Part shown: piece after piece, positions 8,596 through 18,091 of the stretch
Numbering within the stretch: the stretch's first letter is position 1
How the letters are laid out: every line of letters begins with the position of its first letter
Source: Mariniphaga sp041687215
GTDB taxonomy: Bacteria > Bacteroidota > Bacteroidia > Bacteroidales > Prolixibacteraceae
NCBI RefSeq assembly: GCF_041687215.1
Contig: NZ_JAWLCI010000004.1
Span: 62,001-126,000, forward strand
Length of the DNA: 64,000 bases
Direction of reading: 5' to 3'
Notes under the pieces: model-generated
Told to the model about the DNA's origin: nothing
Seen by the model: the letters and a program-made list of their open reading frames with translations, nothing else
Database searches by the model: none
Made by a program: the position numbers and the translations under genes

Positions 8596-10767
8596 ATGAG
8601 GATATTTTTATTGCTGCTGCCGGCCCTGTTTTTTATATCTGCGGAGGCCAGTTCATTTGAAACGTTGAAAAACGACACCATTACCGACACATACAACAAA
8701 GACTTTGTGTACCATGTAAAAAAAATGCAGGGTGAAATCAGCATTGATGGCATTTTGGATGAGCCCGACTGGCAGGCTGCTGACAAGGCAGATAATTTTT
8801 ACAAAGTGCTACCTGTTGATACAGGTTTTGCCACGCAACCTTCCGAAATTCTGGTAACCTACGACGACAAAGCGCTTTACATGGCCCAGGTTTTTTACGA
8901 TACCATTCCGGGAAAAAGAGTAATGGAATCGTACCGGAGAGATTTTGCCTTTGGGAATAACGACAACCTGCTGGTTTTTTTCGATACGTTTCTTGACCAA
9001 ACCAACGGCTTTTCGTTTGGCGTTTCAGCATCGGGAGCAAAATGGGATGGCACCATGAGCGACGGCTCGGCAGTAAATCTCGACTGGGACTGTAAATGGG
9101 AGTCGAAAACCAAACATTACGACGACCGCTGGGTAACCGAAATGCGCATCCCTTTCAAATCAATTCGATATCCTTCGGGCAGCCAAAAATGGTACGCCAA
9201 TTTCAGCCGCCTCGATTTAAAAGCCAATGAAAAATCGAGCTGGGCGCCCGTTCCCAGGCAATTTCCCACTGCATCGCTGGCATACACCGGTGTCATGAAT
9301 TTTGAAGATCCGCTTCCCAAATCGAAAATAATGTTTTCACTCATTCCTTATGTTTTCGGAAGTTATTCAAACAACTATGAAACCGGCACCGGCGATGTAT
9401 GGAAAAGAGATTTCGGGTTCGATGCCAAAATCGGTTTTTCCTCGTCGATGAACCTCGATCTTACTTATAACCCCGATTTTGCGCAGGTTGAAGTGGATCA
9501 GCAGGTGACCAATATTGACCGGTTCGAACTGTTTTTCCCGGAGAAACGTCAGTTTTTCTTAGAAAACAGCGACCTTTTTTCGGGCTTTGGCGATGGTAAC
9601 ATTAACCCGTTTTTTTCGCGAAGAATTGGTTTGGATGCTCCTGTTTTGGCAGGTGCCCGCCTGAGTGGAAAAATAGGAAACAACTGGCGGATTGGTTTTA
9701 TGAACATGACCACCCAGGAAACAAGCCATTTTCTGGCCCGGAATTTTACCGTAGCATCGGTGCAAAAAAAAGTGTTTGCCCGCTCAAACTTCGGACTTAT
9801 TCTGGTTAACAAAGAGTACTTCAATCAACCGGCAGACACCACCATGTTCAATCGGGTGGCCGGTTTCGATTATAACCTGGCCAGTAAAGACAACATCTGG
9901 AAAGGAAAGTTTTTTTATCACCGGTCGTTTCAGCCGGAAGTAACTGACAAACAATTTGCACAAGGTTTTGGACTGGCCTACAACACCAAAAATCTTCAGT
10001 TGGAAGTCATTCAGCGCTCGGTTGGAGAAAATTACAGAGCAGAAACAGGATATGTTCCGCGTATCGGTTATAATTTCATCAGTCCCGAAGCAGCATATCT
10101 TTTCGTGCCAAACAAACGCATTGTAAGTCATGGCGTTGCATTGGACTTCATGTATTATTTCAATCCCGATTTTCATAAAATAGACCACGAAAATACATTC
10201 AGCTACCAATTCGAATTTCAAAACCGGTCGCAACTGGTAGTGGGCTACAAAGATTTTTTTGTGGAATTGCAACACGATTTCGACCCGACTCACAAAAGTG
10301 AAAATTATCTGCCGGCAGGTACGAAATACAATTATGGCGGTGCGTTTGTCAATTTTCTTTCTACCCGAAAAACCCTGTTTAACTGGAAAGCTGAAATTGC
10401 CAAAGGAACTTTTTATACCGGAAATATTCAATACATAACCGGGGAGTTGGGTTACCGGTATCAGCCATACGTTAACCTGGCAGTGAATTTTAATTATACC
10501 GATATGGAACTGGGCCAACCCTTTGAACACACCAAAATGTGGCTGGCAGGCCCTAAACTGGATGTTACTTTTACTGATAAATTGTTCTGGACCACCTTTG
10601 TTCAGTATAACGAACAAATTGACAACATGAACATTAACATGCGGTTGCAATGGCGTTACCAGCCGGTTTCCGATTTTTTTATTGTTTACACCGACAATTA
10701 TATACCCGGAAGCTGGAATTCGAGAAATCGCGCACTGGTGCTTAAACTAACGTACTGGCTGAATTAA
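8596..10767 (+). CDS. DUF5916 outer-membrane protein with CBM9-like N-terminus
   Basis: A 723-residue exported protein of the Bacteroidota family that joins an N-terminal carbohydrate-binding-module-9-like domain (about residues 40-210; IDGILDEPDWQ) to a DUF5916 domain with a long beta-rich C-terminus. The ATG at 8596 starts on a clear signal peptide (MRIFLLLLPALFFISAEAS), preferred over a TTG at 8515. The chain ends VLKLTYWLN and has many alternating aromatic strands, consistent with an outer-membrane barrel. The segment FFPEKRQFFLENSDLF is characteristic of this family. Function is not established; proximity to the sulfatase block and the CBM9-like domain hint at glycan handling. A hairpin terminator follows directly. 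Confidence 0.85.
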   Translation: MRIFLLLLPALFFISAEASSFETLKNDTITDTYNKDFVYHVKKMQGEISIDGILDEPDWQAADKADNFYKVLPVDTGFATQPSEILVTYDDKALYMAQVFYDTIPGKRVMESYRRDFAFGNNDNLLVFFDTFLDQTNGFSFGVSASGAKWDGTMSDGSAVNLDWDCKWESKTKHYDDRWVTEMRIPFKSIRYPSGSQKWYANFSRLDLKANEKSSWAPVPRQFPTASLAYTGVMNFEDPLPKSKIMFSLIPYVFGSYSNNYETGTGDVWKRDFGFDAKIGFSSSMNLDLTYNPDFAQVEVDQQVTNIDRFELFFPEKRQFFLENSDLFSGFGDGNINPFFSRRIGLDAPVLAGARLSGKIGNNWRIGFMNMTTQETSHFLARNFTVASVQKKVFARSNFGLILVNKEYFNQPADTTMFNRVAGFDYNLASKDNIWKGKFFYHRSFQPEVTDKQFAQGFGLAYNTKNLQLEVIQRSVGENYRAETGYVPRIGYNFISPEAAYLFVPNKRIVSHGVALDFMYYFNPDFHKIDHENTFSYQFEFQNRSQLVVGYKDFFVELQHDFDPTHKSENYLPAGTKYNYGGAFVNFLSTRKTLFNWKAEIAKGTFYTGNIQYITGELGYRYQPYVNLAVNFNYTDMELGQPFEHTKMWLAGPKLDVTFTDKLFWTTFVQYNEQIDNMNINMRLQWRYQPVSDFFIVYTDNYIPGSWNSRNRALVLKLTYWLN

Positions 10768-10788
10768 TCAATGTTTTACTAAAATGTT

Positions 10789-10815
10789 AAACCGGATTTG
10801 CCCCGGTTTTTTAAT
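10789..10815 (+). terminator. Rho-independent terminator after the DUF5916 gene
   Basis: Stem AAACCGG / CCGGTTT (10789-10795 with 10803-10809), seven-base loop, followed by a T-rich tail. It lies 22 bases after the stop codon at 10767. Confidence 0.8.
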
Positions 10816-10837
10816 TTTTAACCTGAATAAAATCAAT

Positions 10838-10845
10838 TATCTTTG
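10838..10845 (+). promoter_or_regulatory. -7 box TATCTTTG for mdh
   Basis: Exact TAnnTTTG match, 64 bases before the mdh ATG, immediately after the terminator of the previous gene. No clear -33 element. Confidence 0.6.
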
Positions 10846-10909
10846 CACTTCTTAAAAAAAATTGTATTTTATCCGATTGTTTTAAATAAGTAATAAACTC
10901 ATATTCATA

Positions 10910-11845
10910 ATGAAAGTAACAGTAGTTGGAGCCGGAAATGTTGGAGCAACCTGCGCGCAGATTGTTGCCGAAAAAAATATTGTTAAGGAAGTGGTGCTTG
11001 TTGATATTAAAGAGGGAATTTCGGAAGGAAAAGCACTCGATTTGTGGCAAACTGCCCCGGTAAATTATTACGATACCCGTTTGATTGGCTCAACCAACGA
11101 TTATTCAAAAACTGCCGGTTCGGAAGTGGTTGTAATTACTTCAGGCGTTCCGCGTAAACCCGGAATGAGCCGCGACGACCTGATTTCCATCAACGCCGGA
11201 ATTGTAAAAAGTGTTACTGAAAATGTGGTAAAATATTCGCCAAAAGCAAAAATTATAATCGTTTCCAATCCGCTCGACGTAATGACTTACGCAGCTTACG
11301 TTACAGCCAAAAAACCCAAAAACGAAGTGATGGGAATGGCCGGAATTCTGGACACTGCCCGCTACCGTGCATTTTTGGCCGAAGCGCTTGACGTATCGCC
11401 ACGCGATATTCAGGCATTGCTGATGGGCGGACACGGCGACACCATGGTTCCGCTGCCACGTTATACAACAGTTGCAGGAATCCCGGTTACCGAACTAATT
11501 GACGAAGAAACGCTGAATGCCATTGTTGACCGCACCAAAAAAGGTGGTGGCGAGCTGGTGAACCTGATGGGAACTTCGGCATGGTATGCACCGGGTTCGG
11601 CAGCAGCGCAAATGGTGGAAGCCATTGTTATGGACCAAAAACGTATTTTCCCCTGCTGTGTTAAACTGGATGGCGAATACGGACTGAAAAACATGTTTGT
11701 AGGTTCGCCGGTTAAACTGGGTAAAAACGGTGTGGAACAAATTATTGAAGTGGCCTTGAACGAAGAAGAAAAACAATTGCTGCACGATTCTGCCAATGCG
11801 GTTAAAAGTGTGATGGATGTGCTGGATGGCATGAACATTTTATAA
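10910..11845 (+). CDS. mdh: Malate dehydrogenase
   Basis: NAD-dependent oxidation of malate to oxaloacetate in the TCA cycle, cytoplasmic. The 311-residue chain is of the lactate-dehydrogenase-like (type 3) MDH family: Rossmann motif VVGAGNVGATCA at the N-terminus, Asp of VLVDIKEG for NAD selectivity, substrate-binding Arg in SGVPRKPGMSRDD, and the catalytic-His motif MGGHGDTMVPLPR. Length is exactly that of the family. It stands alone between two strong terminators with its own -7 box, so it is monocistronic. Confidence 0.97.
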   Translation: MKVTVVGAGNVGATCAQIVAEKNIVKEVVLVDIKEGISEGKALDLWQTAPVNYYDTRLIGSTNDYSKTAGSEVVVITSGVPRKPGMSRDDLISINAGIVKSVTENVVKYSPKAKIIIVSNPLDVMTYAAYVTAKKPKNEVMGMAGILDTARYRAFLAEALDVSPRDIQALLMGGHGDTMVPLPRYTTVAGIPVTELIDEETLNAIVDRTKKGGGELVNLMGTSAWYAPGSAAAQMVEAIVMDQKRIFPCCVKLDGEYGLKNMFVGSPVKLGKNGVEQIIEVALNEEEKQLLHDSANAVKSVMDVLDGMNIL

Positions 11846-11888
11846 GATTTTCAGTAAGGAAAAAATCAAAAATATTATTTATAAACCC

Positions 11889-11921
11889 AACGGCTGGTTC
11901 TGTGGAATCAGCCGTTTTTTG
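11889..11921 (+). terminator. Strong terminator after mdh
   Basis: Perfect 8-bp stem AACGGCTG / CAGCCGTT (11889-11896 with 11909-11916) with a 12-base loop and a T run. Confidence 0.88.
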
Positions 11922-12027
11922 TTTTTCTTTGCTCGATGAAACGAGCCATAAACAAAATACTCATCAAATTATCCCATTGTTTGGCGAGCTACATCGAATA
12001 CCTATAATAATATACACTGATAATGAG

Positions 12028-12459
12028 ATGAAAATAAAAATTCCATTGCAGCTTGTTGAACTGGAAGACGACAATTTCCACCTTATTGTAAAATCGGTTT
12101 TTGAAGATGAAACAACCGGTTTTTGGGTGGTTGACACCGGCGCCTCCAAAACCGTTTTCGATAAAAACCTGGAAAACCAGTATGATTCAGAAGAAGAAAG
12201 TTCCGACCAGTTGCACACGGCTGGAATTGGCGAAAAACCCATTGAAACCACACTTGCCCGTCTTAAACCCTTTTCACTTGGAAAACTAAATGTGGAAAAC
12301 CAGAAAGTAGCATTACTCGATCTTACGCACATTAATAAACTCTATTCAAAAGCCACAAGTTTGCAAATTTGCGGTTTGCTGGGAGGCGATTTTTTGATGA
12401 TGTTTCAGGCTATCATTGATTACAGAAAAAAAATAATGATTTTGCAAACCAAAAAATGA
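12028..12459 (+). CDS. Retropepsin-like aspartic protease domain protein
   Basis: A 143-residue single-domain protein with the retropepsin active-site motif VVDTGASKTVFD (DTGAS at residues 36-40) and a C-terminal GLLGGDFLMMFQAIIDY, which matches the flap-to-end segment of bacterial gag-asp-type proteases. Such half-pepsin proteins work as homodimers. The ATG at 12028 is preferred to upstream codons of the same frame (to 11902), which run into the mdh terminator. There is no signal peptide, so it is probably cytoplasmic. The target is unknown. No partner gene is adjacent. Confidence 0.8.
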   Translation: MKIKIPLQLVELEDDNFHLIVKSVFEDETTGFWVVDTGASKTVFDKNLENQYDSEEESSDQLHTAGIGEKPIETTLARLKPFSLGKLNVENQKVALLDLTHINKLYSKATSLQICGLLGGDFLMMFQAIIDYRKKIMILQTKK

Positions 12460-12481
12460 TTCATTTTTACTGAATTCCATT

Positions 12482-12512
12482 TTTGCAAACCTGAACTATT
12501 TAGGTATATTTG
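12482..12512 (+). promoter_or_regulatory. Full Bacteroidota promoter for the 12546 gene
   Basis: A -33 TTTG (12482-12485), 19-base spacer and a perfect -7 box TATATTTG (12505-12512). The predicted start of transcription is about 20-25 bases before the ATG at 12546. Confidence 0.7.
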
Positions 12513-12545
12513 CCCCGCAAAATTTGTAACCAGGTGAAATTCAAA

Positions 12546-12941
12546 ATGAAAATATCGAAAAAAGGTCTGATGAAGTTTCTGCTTTTTATAGCCTTAACTG
12601 GCATTGCATTTTTTTTCGATGAATATTTTGAAAACCATCCCGGAACACTGGACGAACTCCAAACCCAAAATGAAGAAAGTACCGGCGACCATGGTGCCAT
12701 TTATCTTTTCACGCAGTCGAACAGCCTGAATGCAAAAACGTCTGCCCAAAAAACTTCTGACCGAAAATTATTCGGCCAGTTGCACAATAAGTTTATTCAA
12801 AAATGCCATCAATTGCGTAACCATCAGGTGTTAAAAACGAAACCGGAAGTTTTGAAACAACCGTTGTTTCTATCTTACCACCACCTTATTTTCAGGCACT
12901 ATTATTTCACGCACCCCGACGACGATCCGCTGATTTCCTAA
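12546..12941 (+). CDS. Small membrane-anchored protein of unknown function
   Basis: I do not recognise a family. The 131-residue chain has an N-terminal hydrophobic segment (about residues 10-25, FLLFIALTGIAFFF) that could be an uncleaved anchor or a signal peptide, then a hydrophilic body rich in Gln, His and Lys, ending HPDDDPLIS. A good -33/-7 promoter lies just upstream, supporting expression. The ATG at 12546 begins on the basic stretch before the membrane segment and is preferred to codons further up at 12510. The gene lies between the protease and secDF with no obvious functional link to either. Confidence 0.6.
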   Translation: MKISKKGLMKFLLFIALTGIAFFFDEYFENHPGTLDELQTQNEESTGDHGAIYLFTQSNSLNAKTSAQKTSDRKLFGQLHNKFIQKCHQLRNHQVLKTKPEVLKQPLFLSYHHLIFRHYYFTHPDDDPLIS

Positions 12942-13073
12942 ACATCTTTTTGCCAGATTCTTTTCAAACAGAGAATCTGAAATGGTTAAGAACCAATTCA
13001 GCAAAAGAACATTTCAAAAGTATTTCAGAATTAAATATTGAATAATACATAACAATTTTAAAACTAAATTCAT

Positions 13074-16000
13074 ATGCAAAACAAAGGTGCAATATTAACA
13101 TTTGCTATCTTGCTGGCTGCGGTATGTTTATACCAACTTTCATTTACATTTAAAGCCAGGCAAATAGAAAAAAACGCTCAGGAATATGCCCAGGGCAATC
13201 CTGATAAGGAGTTTACGTACCTCGATTCCATTTCGGGTGAAACGGTTTACAACTTTCTGGGTTTGAAAAAATTCACTTTCAAAGAAGTTAAAGAGCTGGA
13301 ACTAAACCTTGGTCTTGACCTGAAAGGCGGAATGAACGTAACCCTCGAGGTTGCTGTTGACGACCTGATTAGGGCATTATCGAATTACAACAACGACGAA
13401 ACTTTTAACGCTGCTTTACAACGCGCCAGAGAAATGCAGCGTGGAAGTCAGGAGGATTTTGTGTCGCTGTTTGGACAGGCATTTCAGGAAATTGATCCCA
13501 ATGCACGTTTGGCTTCTATTTTTCTTACGCTTGAACTGCGCGACAAAATTAACATCAACACAACAAATGCAGAAGTTCTGGATGTTATCAGGCAGGAAAC
13601 CGATGCAGCCATTGACAATGCTTTTAACATTATTCGCACACGTATAGACCGGTTTGGAGTTGCACAACCCAATATTCAGCAACTGCAAACAAAAGGACGC
13701 ATTTTGGTTGAACTACCCGGTGTGAAAGACCAGAACAGGGTTCGTTCGCTTTTGCAAGGAACTGCAATGCTCGAATTTTGGGAAACATACGAAAACCAGG
13801 AAGTTTATCCTTACTTACTTCAAGCCAACGAAAGGCTGAGGGATTTACAATCTGACAACGATACTGCTGAGAATATTGCCACTTCAGAAACTACAGAAGA
13901 AGAAACAGATGAAAGCGAAGCAGTTGCTGAAGAAGATACCACCGAAGAAAGTTCGTTGCTTTCAGAACTGGAAACAGGAACAGATACAACCGAAGCTGGC
14001 CTGGACAACCTGGAAGATTTCCGGAAAGAATTTCCATTGTTTGCTGTGCTCAATCCAAGTACCGATCAGCAGGGCCAGTTATTTCCCGGTCCGGCTATTG
14101 GGATTGCCCAATCAAGAGATACGGCCAAAGTGAACGAATATCTGAACAGAGAACAAATCAGAAGCATTTTCCCAAGAGATATGATGTTTCGCTGGACGGC
14201 AAATTCGGTGGACGAAGACGGTAGTTTTTACCGCCTAATTGCTTTGAAAGCTAACACTCGTGACGGACGTGCTCCACTGGATGGAGATGTAATTACCGAC
14301 GCCCGACAGGATTTCGACCAGATGGGATCAAACCCTGAAGTTTCGATGTCTATGAACAGCGAAGGCGCAAAAACCTGGCAACGGCTTACCAAAGAAAATA
14401 TTGGTAAATCTATTGCCATTGTGCTTGATGGTTATGTACGCTCTTTCCCAACAGTTCAAAATGAAATTTCGGGCGGACGATCAAGTATTACCGGACTTGA
14501 AAGCATTGAAGAAGCAAAAGACCTTGCCAACATTCTGAAATCTGGTAAAATGCCGGCTCCGGCACGTATTATCCAGGAAGAAATTGTTGGACCATCGCTT
14601 GGACAGGAAGCCATTAACAGCGGAATGTATTCATTTCTGATTGCCTTTGCCCTGGTGCTTATTTACATGCTTTTCTTCTATAGCCGCAACGCAGGTCTTT
14701 CGGCCAACGTGGCACTTATTGCCAACATGTTTTTCATTATTGGTATTCTGGCTTCGCTGGGCGCTACTCTTACACTTCCCGGTATTGCAGGTATTGTTCT
14801 TACCATAGGTATGTCGGTTGATGCCAACGTGCTTATTTATGAAAGGGTTCAGGAAGAACTCCGGGCTGGGAAAGGTATTAAGCTGGCTATTTCCGACGGG
14901 TATAAAAATGCTTATTCGGCCATTATCGACGGCCAGGTAACCACATTGCTTACGGGTATTGTGTTGTATGTATTTGGTTCGGGCCCGATTAAAGGTTTTG
15001 CCACAACACTTATTATTGGTATTGCAACCTCATTGTTTAGTGCAATTTTTATTACCCGCCTTATTTTTGAATGGAAAATGAAGCACAGTAAAAACATTCT
15101 GTTCTCATCAAAAATAACAGAAGGCTGGCTGCGTCATACTTCTATCAAATTTTTGGAAAAAAGAAAAATCGCTTACTTCGTTTCAGGAGCGCTTATTCTG
15201 CTTTCCATTGGTTCGCTGGCTGTACGTGGGTTGAACTACGGTATTGACTTTAAAGGAGGCCGCACTTATGTAGTTCGCCTCGACCAGGATGTGGAGGTTG
15301 CAGATGTTCAGGCAGCACTGGCCATTCCATTTGGCATAGCTCCCGAAGTAAAAACCTTTGGTGCTGATAACCAGATTCGTATTACTACAACCTATAAAAT
15401 TGAAGACGACAGCGAAAATGTGGACAACGAAGTGGAAGAACTTTTAATGAAAGGCCTTCAGGATGCTGATATGTTGGGGCAAGGAGTTACTCTTGAACAG
15501 TTTACCAACGATTACCAGCTTAGTTCTCAAAAAGTAGGTCCTACCATTTCCGATGATATCCGCAAAGATTCAATAATTGCTATCGGTTTTGCCCTGGTTA
15601 TCATTTTCCTTTATATTCTGATTCGCTTTACCAACTGGCAATTCGGACTTGGCGCTGTGGCAGCATTGGCGCACGATTCCCTCATTGTTTTGGGTATTTT
15701 CTCATTGCTCTACAATGTGCTGCCATTTTCACTTGAAATTGACCAGGCATTTATTGCAGCGATTCTTACCGTGCTGGGTTATTCCATTAACGATACCGTG
15801 GTAGTTTTCGACCGTATCAGGGAATATCTGAAACTGCACCCGAAACGTAAACGCGAACAGAATGTGGATGAAGCCATTAACGGAACTTTGCGTCGTACTT
15901 TCAGCACATCGCTTTCAACATTTGTTGTGTTGCTGGCCATCTTCCTGTTTGGAGGTGCAACCATTCGCGGATTTACATTTGCCTTACTGGTGGGAGTAGT

Positions 16001-16091
16001 AGTAGGTACATATTCTTCCATATTTGTTGCAACACCAATTGCTTACGAATTCCAGAAAAAAGTGGCAAAAGTGGTTGCAAAACGTAAATAA
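13074..16091 (+). CDS. secDF: Fused SecD-SecF protein translocase subunit
   Basis: SecD and SecF use the proton motive force to help proteins leave the SecYEG channel on the periplasmic side. Both are fused here into 1005 residues, as is usual in Bacteroidota. The SecD half has LGLDLKGGMNVTLEV near residue 78, the large periplasmic P1 domain, then six membrane helices including LTIGMSVDANVLIYER. The SecF half starts near RKIAYFVSG with NYGIDFKGGRTYVV, followed by AILTVLGYSINDTVVVFDRI. Residues about 260-316 are an acidic Glu/Thr/Ser-rich stretch inserted in P1, absent from E. coli SecD. A strong terminator follows. Confidence 0.97.
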   Translation: MQNKGAILTFAILLAAVCLYQLSFTFKARQIEKNAQEYAQGNPDKEFTYLDSISGETVYNFLGLKKFTFKEVKELELNLGLDLKGGMNVTLEVAVDDLIRALSNYNNDETFNAALQRAREMQRGSQEDFVSLFGQAFQEIDPNARLASIFLTLELRDKININTTNAEVLDVIRQETDAAIDNAFNIIRTRIDRFGVAQPNIQQLQTKGRILVELPGVKDQNRVRSLLQGTAMLEFWETYENQEVYPYLLQANERLRDLQSDNDTAENIATSETTEEETDESEAVAEEDTTEESSLLSELETGTDTTEAGLDNLEDFRKEFPLFAVLNPSTDQQGQLFPGPAIGIAQSRDTAKVNEYLNREQIRSIFPRDMMFRWTANSVDEDGSFYRLIALKANTRDGRAPLDGDVITDARQDFDQMGSNPEVSMSMNSEGAKTWQRLTKENIGKSIAIVLDGYVRSFPTVQNEISGGRSSITGLESIEEAKDLANILKSGKMPAPARIIQEEIVGPSLGQEAINSGMYSFLIAFALVLIYMLFFYSRNAGLSANVALIANMFFIIGILASLGATLTLPGIAGIVLTIGMSVDANVLIYERVQEELRAGKGIKLAISDGYKNAYSAIIDGQVTTLLTGIVLYVFGSGPIKGFATTLIIGIATSLFSAIFITRLIFEWKMKHSKNILFSSKITEGWLRHTSIKFLEKRKIAYFVSGALILLSIGSLAVRGLNYGIDFKGGRTYVVRLDQDVEVADVQAALAIPFGIAPEVKTFGADNQIRITTTYKIEDDSENVDNEVEELLMKGLQDADMLGQGVTLEQFTNDYQLSSQKVGPTISDDIRKDSIIAIGFALVIIFLYILIRFTNWQFGLGAVAALAHDSLIVLGIFSLLYNVLPFSLEIDQAFIAAILTVLGYSINDTVVVFDRIREYLKLHPKRKREQNVDEAINGTLRRTFSTSLSTFVVLLAIFLFGGATIRGFTFALLVGVVVGTYSSIFVATPIAYEFQKKVAKVVAKRK

Positions 16092-16115
16092 TTATTCTGA
16101 AATAACATAATAGTT

Positions 16116-16150
16116 CAATAGCCTTGCACCTTGCAGGGCTATTGTTTTTT
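16116..16150 (+). terminator. Terminator after secDF
   Basis: Stem CAATAGCC / GGCTATTG (16116-16123 with 16137-16144), extended by inner pairs, followed by seven T. Confidence 0.85.
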
Positions 16151-16187
16151 TATTGAAAGTTCATGTTTAAATGATAGAGTCAATTTG

Positions 16188-16195
16188 TATATTTG
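16188..16195 (+). promoter_or_regulatory. -7 box TATATTTG before the tatA-like gene
   Basis: Exact TAnnTTTG match 21 bases before the ATG at 16216 and after the secDF terminator; the -33 is not clear. Confidence 0.55.
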
Positions 16196-16215
16196 TGGGC
16201 TAAAATAAAACAAGA

Positions 16216-16587
16216 ATGGGCTATATATTATTCATTAGCGGAGGTGAACTGGTGTTGGTAATGTTGCTGGCATTGCTTTTTTTTGGAGCAAAAGCCATTC
16301 CCGACATTGCCAAAACACTGGGCAAAGGAATGCGCGAATTTAAAAAAGCCACCAACGAAATTAAACGAGAATTTGATGAACATACTTCCGACATTAAAAG
16401 AGATATTAACGAAGTGAAATCAACTGTTAACCGGGAAACCAACAAAATAAAACATGATTTGGATGAAGTTTCCTCCACGGTTGACAAAGAAACAAACCAA
16501 ATAAGGAAAGACCTTGAAGACGTTTCGAAACCACTGGAAGAAACCCCGGAACCCAAAAAAGAAATTAAAGACCATCCGGAAGATTAA
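16216..16587 (+). CDS. TatA/B-like twin-arginine translocase subunit
   Basis: TatA/TatB family: one N-terminal membrane helix (FISGGELVLVMLLALLFFGA), a Gly/Pro hinge (KAIPDIAKTLGKGMREFKKA) and an amphipathic helix, then a charged tail. The 123-residue length and the long coiled tail, with repeated units such as IKREFDEH, IKRDINEV, IKHDLDEV and IRKDLEDV, fit TatB or a long TatA; sequence alone does not decide. Tat exports folded proteins with RR leaders, and four likely clients are encoded in this window. tatC is not here. The stop is 12 bases from the ABC ATPase start, so the two are probably co-transcribed. Confidence 0.85.
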   Translation: MGYILFISGGELVLVMLLALLFFGAKAIPDIAKTLGKGMREFKKATNEIKREFDEHTSDIKRDINEVKSTVNRETNKIKHDLDEVSSTVDKETNQIRKDLEDVSKPLEETPEPKKEIKDHPED

Positions 16588-16599
16588 AACATTCAGAAT

Positions 16600-17262
16600 T
16601 TGATAAAAGCCGAAAACATAAAAAAATCTTTCGGAACCCTTCAGGTTTTAAAAGGCATTAACCTCGAAATTCCGTTCGGGAAAATCTATTCCATTGTAGG
16701 AGCCAGTGGCGCCGGAAAAACTACACTTCTCCAGATTATCGGAACCCTGAGCAAACCCGATAGCGGAACCATTTATTACAACAATAAAAACATTTCAAAA
16801 CTTTCTGAAAAAGACCTGGCTTCTTTCCGAAACCGTGAAATTGGATTTGTATTTCAGTTTCATCACCTGCTTCCTGAATTTACAGCCCTGGAAAATGTGT
16901 GCATTCCGGCATTCATTGCCAGGCGTTCAAAAACAGAAAGCGAAAAAGAAGCGCTCCGGTTGCTCGATTACCTCGGTTTAAAAGATCGCATCCACCACAA
17001 ACCGTCTGAACTTTCGGGTGGCGAAAAACAGCGGGTTGCCGTTGCAAGGGCACTTATCAATAAACCATCGGTGGTGCTGGCCGACGAACCTTCTGGAAAC
17101 CTCGACTCTGCAAACCGCGACGAATTGCATGACCTGCTTTTTCAACTGCGTGACGATTTTGGACAAACCTTTGTAATTGTAACACATGACGACCATTTCG
17201 CTGAACGATCTGATAAAATTATACATATTAAAGACGGTATAATTGATGATGTTTTAGCCTGA
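16600..17262 (+). CDS. ABC transporter ATPase, LolD-like
   Basis: ATP-binding subunit of the MacB/LolD group, in which LolCDE releases lipoproteins from the inner membrane. The start is a TTG at 16600 (MIKAENIKKSF), the only plausible initiation site. Walker A is GASGAGKTT, the Q loop FVFQFHHLLPEF, the signature LSGGEKQRVAVARAL, and Walker B VVLADEPSGNLDS. Length 220 residues is typical for LolD. The permease partner is not adjacent, which is common in Bacteroidota, so the LolD assignment rests on similarity alone; a FtsE-like or MacB-like role is possible. Confidence 0.85.
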   Translation: MIKAENIKKSFGTLQVLKGINLEIPFGKIYSIVGASGAGKTTLLQIIGTLSKPDSGTIYYNNKNISKLSEKDLASFRNREIGFVFQFHHLLPEFTALENVCIPAFIARRSKTESEKEALRLLDYLGLKDRIHHKPSELSGGEKQRVAVARALINKPSVVLADEPSGNLDSANRDELHDLLFQLRDDFGQTFVIVTHDDHFAERSDKIIHIKDGIIDDVLA

Positions 17263-17325
17263 AAAACCAGAATTCTGCAAAAATGTTTTTACAAAAAATA
17301 CCTCTCACATTTTTCAAAACTTCAA

Positions 17326-18090
17326 ATGGAACAAACTGAAATTAAGGAATTTCTGGATGAAAAGGTGGAGAAATATAACCGTCCGGCTTTTATTGAAACC
17401 GATCCCATTCAGATTCCCAAACAGTTTAGCCAAAAAGAAAATATTGAAATTGCAGCATTTTTAACCGCCACCATTTCGTGGGGAAGCAGGCCTGCAATTA
17501 TTAAAAATGCTTTTCACCTGATGAATAAAATGGATAACCGTCCATTTGAATTTGTTTTAAATGCTTCAGAACCAGAATTGAATTCACTAAAAAGATTCGT
17601 GCACAGAACTTTTAATGGCGACGATTGCATCTATTTTGTCCGCTCGCTTAAAAATATTTACCGAAACCATGGTGGCCTTCAGGAAATTTTCGAAACGGGA
17701 TTCCGAAAAGAAAACTCAGTAAAATCAGCGCTTTCCTATTTTCACCAGGTATTTTTTGAGCTGCCCGGAGAACGAACACGCAAACATATAGCAAACGTGG
17801 AACGCGGCGCTTCCGCCAAAAGGCTGAACATGTTTTTGAGGTGGTTAATACGAAGCGACAATTGCGGGGTAGATTTCGGATTATGGAAAGGGATTCCTGC
17901 ATCGGAACTAATGCTTCCACTCGATATACACACAGGAAATGTAGCCCGGAAACTTGGAATCCTGAATCGAAAACAGAACGATTGGAAGGCGATAGAAGAA
18001 GTTACAGAAACACTTCGTAAATTTGACCGAAACGATCCGGTGAAGTACGATTTTGCACTCTTCGGGCTGGGCATTTTCGAAAAATTTTAA
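17326..18090 (+). CDS. TIGR02757 / DUF2400 family protein
   Basis: A 254-residue protein matching the conserved DUF2400 (TIGR02757) family found across Bacteroidota and Spirochaetes. Recognisable parts are the opening KYNRPAFIETDPIQIPKQF, FLTATISWGSRP, and the late LNMFLRWLIRSD followed by LMLPLDIHTGNVARKLG. The function is unknown; the HhH-like helical pattern with PLDIHT is reminiscent of DNA glycosylase-type folds, but that is only a suggestion. Its stop is one base before the ATG of the tRNA methyltransferase, so they are translationally coupled. Confidence 0.85.
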   Translation: MEQTEIKEFLDEKVEKYNRPAFIETDPIQIPKQFSQKENIEIAAFLTATISWGSRPAIIKNAFHLMNKMDNRPFEFVLNASEPELNSLKRFVHRTFNGDDCIYFVRSLKNIYRNHGGLQEIFETGFRKENSVKSALSYFHQVFFELPGERTRKHIANVERGASAKRLNMFLRWLIRSDNCGVDFGLWKGIPASELMLPLDIHTGNVARKLGILNRKQNDWKAIEEVTETLRKFDRNDPVKYDFALFGLGIFEKF

Positions 18091-18091
18091 C

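Noticed and set aside
9784..10650. 288-codon minus-strand frame within the DUF5916 gene
   Set aside because: Antisense shadow of the beta-barrel region; no family features.
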